Below, one piece after another: positions 61,605 to 64,000 of a stretch of DNA of 64,000 nucleotides. The DNA comes from Candidatus Hydrogenedentota bacterium (GTDB lineage Bacteria; Hydrogenedentota; Hydrogenedentia; Hydrogenedentales; CAITNO01), in NCBI GenBank assembly GCA_903893795.1, contig CAITNO010000099.1, forward strand, positions 110,729 through 174,728. The letters run 5' to 3'. Every line of letters begins with the position of its first letter. The stretch's first letter is position 1. The position numbers were made by a program, and so were the translations under genes. The notes beneath the pieces were generated by a model. The model was not told where the DNA came from. It worked only from the letters and a program-made list of their open reading frames with translations, and searched no databases.

Positions 61605-62771
61605 TCACACCTTTTCCCACTTCTTCGTCTTGGCGGCCTTCTCGACCGCTTCAAGCACGCGCTGGCACTTGACGGCGTCTTCGAAAGTCGGGAAGTTGCC
61701 CTTCTTCGCCTTCAGGCCGCAAAGGAATTCGTACAACTCATGCACGAACAGGTGTTCGTAGCCGATGATGTGTCCCGAGGGCCACCAGTTGGCGACATAT
61801 GCGTTGCCGGGGTCGCAGGCCTGCACCTTGCGGAAGCCCTGGAGCGTGGGGGGGTCGTTCCGGTTGTAGTATTCGTAGACGTTCATGTCTTCCTGGTTCC
61901 ACAGCACCGAGCCTTCGCTGCCGTAGATTTCGATGGAGTTGAAGTTGCGGCGGCCCGGCGCAAAGCGCGTGGCTTCAAAGGTCGCCAGCGTGTCCTTGCC
62001 CTTGATGCGGCCGATGAACACCGCCGCGTCGTCCACGTCCACCGTGTCCATCTTGCCGGTCTCTTTGCCGGCCGTGCCCGAAATGCCGCCCGTGTCGGCC
62101 GACACCACGCGGCGCTTCTTGATGAAGGTCTGGAGCGCCGAGGTGACCTCGACCACATCGCCCACCAGGAACTGGCACAGGTCGGTGATGTGCGCGCCGA
62201 TGTCGCCGAGCGCGCCCGATCCCGTGTGTTTCTTCTTCAGACGCCACACCATCGGGAAGTTCGGGTCCACAATCCAGTCCTGCTGATAGGCGGCCCGGAA
62301 GTGGAAGATGTGTCCCAGTTTGCCCGAAGTGATGAGGCCCTTGATCGCCTGGACGGCCGGTGCGAAGCGGTAGGAGAAGCCGCACATGTGCGCAACTTTG
62401 CCTGCCTTCACCGCGGCAAGCATTTCCTCCGCATCCTTCAGCGAATTGGCCAGGGGCTTCTCGCTGACGATGGCTTTGCCCGCCTTCGCGGCTTCAATCG
62501 CCACGGGGGGGTGCAGCCAGTTCGGCGTGCAGATGTCCACGATGTCGATATCGGGACGGTTGACAACTTCCTTCCAGTTGTCCGAGGTCTCCTCCCATCC
62601 CCATTTCTCCTTGGCAACGCTCAGGTCTTCGCCCGGAGCGCCGCAGACGACCTTCAGCACCGGCGTGAAGGGCGGGTCAAACATGGCACCCACCTGCCGC
62701 CAGCCGTTGCTGTGCGTCTTGCCCATGAACTGGGCACCAATCATCGCGACATTCACCGTCTTCTTTGCCAT
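61605..62771 (-). CDS. Gfo/Idh/MocA family oxidoreductase
   Basis: 388 residues. VNVAMIGAQFMGKTHSNGW is the dinucleotide-binding start and IVSEKPLANSLKD the EKP motif. GSGALGDIGAHITDLCQFL holds the Asp/His catalytic site. AGGAGGG before the ATG at 62771 is one of the strongest ribosome-binding sites in the window, suggesting high expression. Forms a catabolic set with the isomerase-like and sulfatase genes. Confidence 0.93.
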   Translation of the reverse strand: MAKKTVNVAMIGAQFMGKTHSNGWRQVGAMFDPPFTPVLKVVCGAPGEDLSVAKEKWGWEETSDNWKEVVNRPDIDIVDICTPNWLHPPVAIEAAKAGKAIVSEKPLANSLKDAEEMLAAVKAGKVAHMCGFSYRFAPAVQAIKGLITSGKLGHIFHFRAAYQQDWIVDPNFPMVWRLKKKHTGSGALGDIGAHITDLCQFLVGDVVEVTSALQTFIKKRRVVSADTGGISGTAGKETGKMDTVDVDDAAVFIGRIKGKDTLATFEATRFAPGRRNFNSIEIYGSEGSVLWNQEDMNVYEYYNRNDPPTLQGFRKVQACDPGNAYVANWWPSGHIIGYEHLFVHELYEFLCGLKAKKGNFPTFEDAVKCQRVLEAVEKAAKTKKWEKV

Positions 62772-63116
62772 GGCTATCCCTCCTAGTGGTGATGGCATTT
62801 CGGTTGCGTTCGAAGCGCCGTCCACCCGGTCACAGACCGGGCGGGGAAACGCCCGTTTCTCACAGCCCGCAACGATCCATGAGATTATCCAGTTTTCAAC
62901 AAAGAATCAACTCTTCGCAACTATTTTCTTCACTTCGGCAAATATGGCCTCCGTTTGACTTAATTCCGGCTGGCAACTCATACTATGTCAGAGTGAATGC
63001 GGTCGCCCGGACACGGGCCGGGAATAACGAGGTATAGCATACATTCGCCGAGAGACGCATGAGGAAAACAGGCTTCGAATGTCTCAGGTCGCGGCGAAGG
63101 CGGGAGACGAACGGTT
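62772..63116. other. 345-bp divergent intergenic region
   Basis: No gene. Contains CCCGGTC-ACA-GACCGGG (62825-62841), a 7-bp-stem hairpin in the leader of the Gfo/Idh/MocA gene, and an AT-rich stretch (62881-62950) where promoters are expected; a TTGATT/GATAAT pair on the minus strand has only a 15-bp spacer, so no promoter is called. Confidence 0.4.
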
Positions 63117-63710
63117 ATGGCAGTGCGTGTGATCTATCTGGTGCGCCATGCGCAGCATGATCAGGACAACCCCACCGGGTCCGAACTCGGGGGGGCTCTG
63201 ACGCCTTTGGGGGTGAAGCAGGCGGAACTGACGGCCAAAATGCTGGCCCAGAAGCCGATCTCGTCCATTCATTGCAGTTCGCTGAACCGGGCCGAAGAGA
63301 CGGCGCGCATTATAGCCCGCGAATTTCCCAACCTGACCATACAGCCGACGGACCTGCTCTGGGAATGCATTCCCTCGATGACCTCGAAACTGCACGTCGA
63401 GATGCCCCATTACACGGCGCAGCAGGTGGCCCAGGACCGCCAGCGGGCCGAGGTCGCCTTCCGGAAGTATTTCAAAGTCGCGAAGCGGGTCGACAAGCAC
63501 GACCTTATCGTGTGCCACGGCAACATCATCCGGTTCTTCCTGACGCTGATTCTGAAAGCGGAGCAGGGTAGCTGGGTGCGTATGGATATTTGCAACTGCG
63601 GCGTGACGCAGGTGATTGTTCAGGCCGAGGGCGACATGGCCATCATGTGCCACAATGACTGGGCGCACATTCCCAAGGAATTGCGGACCTCGACGTTGCG
63701 CAGTACCTGA
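63117..63710 (+). CDS. histidine phosphatase family protein (phosphoglycerate mutase-like)
   Basis: 197 residues. RHG-type motif Arg10-His11 (YLVRHAQHD; Ala replaces Gly), Arg58 (SSLNRAEET) and second His134 (IVCHGNIIRF) give the phosphate pocket. HCSSLNRAEETARI and the length match the PGAM5/SixA-like clade more than glycolytic mutases. Substrate may be a phosphoprotein or small phosphoester. GGGAG upstream of the ATG. Confidence 0.88.
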   Translation: MAVRVIYLVRHAQHDQDNPTGSELGGALTPLGVKQAELTAKMLAQKPISSIHCSSLNRAEETARIIAREFPNLTIQPTDLLWECIPSMTSKLHVEMPHYTAQQVAQDRQRAEVAFRKYFKVAKRVDKHDLIVCHGNIIRFFLTLILKAEQGSWVRMDICNCGVTQVIVQAEGDMAIMCHNDWAHIPKELRTSTLRST

Positions 63711-63807
63711 ACTTTGGCGTTGGTGGACGCGGCGGGTGGACGCGGCCAAAGGCAAGGCATGGGGAAGAGGGTAACCACGGAATTGCCTGGAGCAGCATAG
63801 CCGTAGC

Positions 63808-63988
63808 CCAAGAACGTTGAGTCGCGCAGTGTTAAGTCCCCCCTCCGAGGGGGGAAGCCACGCAGTGGCGGGGGGTGTATGGCCTCATTGCAGCCTCAAA
63901 TCTCGAAGCAGGGACGTTCCAACTCTGTGCGTGGGGATACACCCCCCGGCCCTACGGGCCACCCCCCTCCAGGGGGGACCAAGAACGT
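63808..63988. repeat. MITE-like intergenic element with inverted arms and flanking direct repeats
   Basis: The arm 63837-63880 (C6/G6 hairpin, then GGGGGGTGTAT) and the arm 63937-63978 (ATACACCCCCC, then C6/G6 hairpin) are inverted relative to each other. CCAAGAACGT occurs at 63808-63817 and again at 63979-63988. Nothing else is seen from 63711 to the end of the window. Confidence 0.55.
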
Positions 63989-64000
63989 CCAAGCGCCCAA

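Noticed and set aside
59780..61672. 630-residue plus-strand frame
   Set aside because: Crosses the sulfatase, a terminator and the isomerase-like gene antisense; no domain.
61569..62786. 405-residue plus-strand frame
   Set aside because: Antisense of the Gfo/Idh/MocA gene.

Overview
This looks like the chromosome of a GC-rich Gram-negative bacterium from the PVC/Hydrogenedentota-like environmental lineages. The evidence is TamA/TamB outer-membrane assembly genes, lipoproteins, several Gfo/Idh/MocA oxidoreductases paired with sugar-phosphate-isomerase-like proteins, a sulfatase and very large secreted glycan-active-like proteins. The taxon is an inference from gene content; no rRNA or ribosomal protein gene is present to fix it.

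Layout. 1-1155: the tail of an unknown gene and an aldo/keto reductase. 1305-15399 (minus strand): one long, tightly overlapped run of MoxR ATPase, DUF58, BatA/BatB von Willebrand proteins, BatC/D/E-like proteins and two unknown proteins, then glnD and an HtrA/Deg protease. 15596-16049: a small toxin-antitoxin-like pair. 16273-25889: a Gfo/Idh/MocA gene, glutathione peroxidase, an EF-G paralogue, adenylate kinase, serC, and a sat/unknown/glycosyltransferase operon. 26171-29563: a 1,130-residue secreted glycosidase-like protein.

29717-39240 is an integrated mobile element of about 9.5 kb in the 3' end of a tRNA-Arg(CCG) gene, bounded by 54-bp direct repeats. It carries a tyrosine integrase, a small regulator, a tightly overlapped replication module (two HTH/excisionase-like proteins, a protein of unknown function, a CHC2 primase-type zinc finger and a Toprim/RepA-type helicase) with iteron-like 9-bp repeats beside it, and cargo (a collagen-like lipoprotein, a second lipoprotein and small ORFs). 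No capsid, terminase or conjugation gene is visible, so it is best described as a satellite-like or plasmid-like integrative element. Its integrase reading frame runs across the attachment core. The excised circle is therefore predicted to encode a 637-residue integrase and the integrated form a 575-residue one with a different C-terminus. Conserved DNA repeats in both arms, and paired leader hairpins in front of two cargo genes, add to its interest.

39306-64000 is host sequence again: an SGNH-like membrane protein and an HD-GYP response regulator, tamA-tamB, a ROK-family protein, two large secreted proteins of which one is a glycan-active/esterase fusion, a stand-alone receiver protein, and a carbohydrate-use cluster (three-gene Gfo/isomerase/sulfatase run plus a separate Gfo and a secreted isomerase). 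The window ends with a histidine phosphatase and a 140-bp inverted-repeat intergenic element.

Start codons were chosen from Shine-Dalgarno spacing and gene overlaps seen in the sequence. All functional names rest on motif recognition by eye, not on database searches.
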